A stretch of 64,000 nt of DNA, taken from contig CM041547.1 of the NCBI GenBank assembly GCA_023238725.1, positions 18,609,144 to 18,673,143 of the forward strand, in the 5' to 3' direction. This DNA is from Scortum barcoo. Its lineage: Eukaryota > Chordata > Actinopteri > Centrarchiformes > Terapontidae. Below the pieces are notes generated by a model. The model was not told the origin of the DNA. It searched no databases and was given only the letters and a program-made list of their open reading frames with translations. A program made the position numbers and the translations under genes. Below are positions 60,514 through 64,000 of the stretch, piece after piece (the stretch's first letter is position 1; every line of letters begins with the position of its first letter).

Positions 60514-63500
60514 CTTCAAAAATGATCAAACTCTTGATCCTTGTACACTCTTCCTGTACTTGTTGGTGACAACAACAGAGTGTGAAAATTTGTGAGGTTT
60601 CACTGTGTGTATGTGTTTGTGGCTGGATGTTTCTGCAGAGCTGGGGAATTCAGTGAAACTTTGCATCCTGAAAGCGGATGTTGACCCTTCAAGACCTCTG
60701 CTAAACTTTGCATGATTGCTCAACTGTTAAAGCACTTTTGCATCGTGCTCTGGGTCCTGCAGGACTAAAGCAGAACAGATCAGTCAGTCTTCACACAAGA
60801 ATGTCAGTGCTTTTAGTGTACCTTGAGTTGCTGGGTATGGTGCCACGGTCGGCCTGGTCGGCACCGGTGTAGGGGTCGACACGGGCACACAGCCACTCGC
60901 AGCGGCCCTGGTGTCTGGTGTCCAGCACGTGCACCACCTCGTCGCAGCGCACGCTCAGAGAGCAGTTGTCTGATTGGCCGGAGATGTTGAGGTTGAGTCG
61001 GATGTAGAAGGAGTCGCCAGAAGCCAGCGTGCCGTCCGCGATGTCCCTCTGAAGACGACGGAAGGCTAGACACACACATTTGAATGTACATACACTGTGT
61101 ATGCGTATTACACAAACACACGTAGGCAAGGCCAGTAAAAACAACACTTACAGTCATAGTTGGGTCGATAGTGCAGCTTGATTGTTCCAGAGCAGTGCTG
61201 CAGCATCCAATGGGCTTCTTCCTGAGTGCTGGTATCCAATGACATGCTTTGGCTCTCCCCACGTATGCATCCCTCAAGCTGGTCAGCCAATCACAGCACA
61301 GGACAAACGAATATCAGATTAAAGTGTTCATGCTTTTGGTGTTTTCCATGGTCATTTCTCCTCAAAGATTTAGCCCCTGTGTTCATTTCACTTCTTTCTA
61401 ATAATCCATCAGCCTTCTAGGTTCTTTTCCTTTTGTACAGTTGGTGGATTTAATTGACCAAAAGTGAATGAATGAGGAGTTTAATCCATGTAGTGAGTAA
61501 ACTACCTACCAACAGGAGGTGGTGGCCCTCTCGTAGCCCCACCTTCTCGGCAATGGAGCCTGGCTGGACAGATGAGATGAAAATCCCACTGTCATTGCCA
61601 CCAACCAGAGCGATGTCCCTAAGCAGGTTGTCACCTGGCAACGTCAGGTCCTGCACCGGCTTCAGGGAGGCGCTGATCCTCGAGAAGGAGGACAGAGACG
61701 GACGGAATGGCCTGCACACACACACATGCACAAAAATGTTTGACAGTCGGAGGTTTGTAACTTGACTTGATGGTGATTCTTGTGTATGTGAGAGTCTGTG
61801 CTGTACCTCTCCAGAGAAAGTTTCCTGAACATATTGTTGACTTGCTCCAGGTCATAAGTGTCCATCCCTTCTGACTGATGGGACGAGGAGGACGAGTGGA
61901 CAGAAGGTGGCCCAGGTCGTACTTCATCCTCTAAGAACAGACAGGACAGGACAGACAAATAAAAACAAGCGGAGATTAATGGAAAATGGTAGACAGACGA
62001 TGTACAGAGTCCAAAAAAATTATTGGTAAGTTTCTGATTATGTGTAAAAGTAAACTTTACCAAACTCCATTTCCATGTTGTCACTGTCAAAGTCCAAGAG
62101 GCTAAAAACAAACATCAGACTATTTTGAAGCCATTCATGACAAGAAATGAAATACAAACCAGCCTAAATTCATAAAAAAGGATGAAATTATTGTGTTCAG
62201 ATTTATCAAATACTATAGACAATCTGGTGAGGGGCTTTGAGTACCTGCGGGGCTGGTAGTCATGTTCCTTCTCCCTCTCTCTGCGGTAAAGCGATGCTTT
62301 CTCTGGCGGCTCGGGGAGTGTGGACAGGATGCTGTCATTACGGTAACGCAGCTGGAGATGCGTACACGCGAACAATGTGGAAGGCCAAGTTACAGACTCG
62401 GAAACTCAATTTTTTCAAGTCAAGTCAACAATGTATTAGAGCTCAGTAATCTATTTGGCTTATATGGAATAAATACATCAGATCATTATTCTTTAAATTG
62501 ACCTGTGAGATAAAACGCTGAACTATGGCAATGTTTTGAGAGTAGACCTTACCATATTGGGCCTGTTGGACTGCTCCGTGAAAATGGAGGGGAGTGTGAA
62601 GGATGATGGGGAAATGGAGTAGGAGAGCGCAGGAGCTGAGGGGGGTGGATATACGGGGGACATCAGGAAACTGGGGGAGGCAGGGAGGGAGTGGCTCTTG
62701 ACATGCGAGTTAGGCATCTGGATTTCCAGAGAATCTCCTCCGTTGACTGACAGAAGTGAAAGTTAGAGACAAATGTGGGTGGAGATGTCATTGATATGGT
62801 GGAACACACTGAATGGATGAACTACAGTCTGTGACCGTGTGTTACCTGCAGACTGAGGGCCCTCTGAGTTAGTTTGTTGGTCTTTGGGTATACAGACTGG
62901 GGACTTAACTCTGATCTGAAATACAAAATAAAATACAGCAGTCTTTTAAATACAAAAAATAACTGAAAGATATAAAGCTAAGCTCCAGCAGTCTTTTAAG
63001 TAAAAGTATATAGTGGATGGCTGCAGTACAGAGAAACACGCTCTGAGACATGTGGTGGAGTAACTGTACAGAGTATCATTTGTCATGGTGAACAGTATGT
63101 TAGCTAAAGCAGTGTGTATAATTCAGACAATTCTTTTAGTCTATTATTTGTGTTGATTTGACCATTTATTAAGTTTTTGTTGATTTTTTGCATTCGTCAG
63201 GGGGGCAGAAAACACATAAAACACCTTCTGTGAATCTTGATAGTCTACTCTTGTCAATGTGTGACTAAATTCTCCTCATGAGTTGACGAAATTGACTTTT
63301 CTTGAAAAGTGAAAATTAGTTGAAATGAAGCATCACTGGGTAAATTTAAGGATTTTTCTAAATAATGACCAATATGTCAGGTGTAGGGTAAATCCTTGTC
63401 TTTGATTGGCTGTTCATACATGTGATTATTAATATGACATAAGAGGTGATGTTACTTTGTAGAAAAACAGGTAGGGAAAAAAAGACAATATATAAACTTG

Positions 63501-64000
63501 TACAAAAACGATGCCTTTTAAATGTGTGGTGTAAGATCTTAAGTTGGGTTCTTAAGTGTAATTCTTATGGGTCTAACACGGGCCCTGTGCTTTGCTATGA
63601 TGTTCGATAAGTAAATAAATAAGTGAATATGAGGGGTGGACAGTGGCTTACCACTGCTTTGAGGTTGGGTCTGCGTTTAAGGCGAGGCTCCTCAGATAAG
63701 AACTTTTCCTCTGGCGACTCATCGCTGGACCATTCTGATTGGCCCTGGATGGTTTTAAAGTCCTCCCCCTGAGAGATGATGGTCGAAGGAATGTCCTTTG
63801 GCAGACTCTGCAAAACAAGACAATTTCATGAAAACACTGGCAAATTCTCTAAATTAGACACTGTAAATAAATGCTAATGTGAGCATTTATCATACATGCT
63901 CATCTACTCTACTGTGTCTAACCGCGTCCAAAACAATGTCCTTGGACAGCTTTCGGAGGCGAGACTCCAAGGTGACCAGCTTGGCTTCTTTACGAACAAT
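55356..64000 (-). CDS. card11: CARD11 (CARMA1), C-terminal half; gene continues beyond the right edge
   Basis: CARD11 is the membrane-associated scaffold that, after PKC phosphorylation, nucleates BCL10-MALT1 filaments downstream of T- and B-cell receptors to activate NF-kB. Exons in transcription order are 64000-63923 (partial), 63807-63652, 62915-62846, 62746-62553, 62351-62245, 62101-62061, 61930-61807, 61711-61510, 61278-61152, 61065-60822, 60447-60367, 59798-59715, 59282-59165, 58009-57827, 57137-57016, 56400-56285 and 55560-55356. The first encodes the end of the coiled coil (VRKEAKLVTLESRLRKLSKD), followed by a Ser/Pro-rich regulatory linker. The PDZ domain is at 61711-61152, the SH3 domain (DSFYIRLNLNIS, CEWLCARVDPYTG) at 61065-60367, and the guanylate-kinase-like domain from 58009 to the stop (RRRPVLFTPTALAKTII, FECITRENIEAVAAK, LYASLEPDAWAGIDDLI). 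The protein matches CARD11 better than CARD10. All phases agree except at 60447, where one base is missing or the acceptor is AA. Confidence 0.93.
56760..56885. mobile_element. Fragment of the TIR-type MITE
   Basis: 'ctgagagttaaatgagtagattgacacccctctcatgtc' and the later 'aagagtggtatt' match words of the elements at 33362 and 41515. It lies in a card11 intron. Confidence 0.4.
56970..56997. repeat. (AC)n microsatellite in card11 intron
   Basis: Fourteen AC units just downstream of the GUK exon at 57016-57137. Confidence 0.95.
58010..59164. other. card11 intron with a diffuse Thr/Ser-codon repeat
   Basis: From about 58615 to 59040, words such as 'caactgctttcatcac', 'caactgcttt' and 'actttcagtg' recur irregularly. 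This makes a low-copy degenerate repeat with no coding conservation. The plus-strand ORF at 58394-58792 reads through it. Confidence 0.45.
60458..60509. repeat. (CA)n microsatellite abutting a card11 splice acceptor
   Basis: About 25 CA units end 11 bases from the acceptor of the SH3 exon at 60447. On the transcript strand this is a (GT)n run immediately before the acceptor, in place of a normal pyrimidine tract. Confidence 0.95.

Overview
The window is nuclear DNA of a teleost (ray-finned) fish. The coding exons are short, bounded by GT/AG introns, and match vertebrate-specific families (interleukin-2 receptor beta, C1q/TNF-related protein 6, CARD11, chondroitin 4-sulfotransferase 12). The interspersed DNA is typical of fish: a Tc1 transposon, hAT-type MITEs, a tRNA-derived SINE, gypsy-like LTR debris and many CA/GT microsatellites. 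There is no prokaryotic gene, CRISPR array, rRNA or functional tRNA.

Layout. From 1 to 4.1 kb lies a pile of mobile DNA: a decayed Tc1 transposase on the minus strand, LTR fragments, and a Pro/Gln-rich repetitive reading frame. From 4.6 to 8.0 kb are two tandem 3-mercaptopyruvate sulfurtransferase units on the plus strand; only the last exon of the first is present, and the second is complete (295 aa). From 10.6 to 15.4 kb is ube2i (UBC9, 158 aa, six coding exons). From 16.9 to 18.8 kb is a small four-exon gene that I cannot name. From about 23 to 31.3 kb is il2rb (557 aa, nine coding exons). From 31 to 37 kb is repeat-rich DNA with no gene I can support. From about 37 to 41.5 kb is c1qtnf6 (249 aa). 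From 46.8 to 50.6 kb on the minus strand is chst12, convergent with c1qtnf6. From 55.1 kb to the right edge on the minus strand is the C-terminal half of card11 (PDZ, SH3 and GUK modules); its CARD and coiled-coil exons lie outside the window.

How the genes relate. They do not form one pathway. The mpst, il2rb and c1qtnf6 group matches a human chromosome 22q12-type neighbourhood. The chst12 and card11 pair matches human 7p22, and ube2i matches 16p13.3, so this is a mosaic of syntenic blocks. Two genes act in lymphocyte signalling: il2rb (a JAK/STAT receptor) and card11 (the antigen-receptor NF-kB scaffold).

Most notable observations. The chst12 5' leader carries a degenerate repeat of about 45 bp that creates three near-identical four-codon upstream ORFs. 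chst12 exon 3 has a two-base frame error. One card11 SH3 exon has either an AA acceptor or a one-base frame loss. The first mpst unit lacks its large first exon, and retroelement sequence lies where that exon would be expected. Other points are a SINE with a perfect 17-bp target duplication, a hAT MITE with an 8-bp target duplication, and the unnamed small gene. Family assignments rest on remembered protein sequences; no database search was run.
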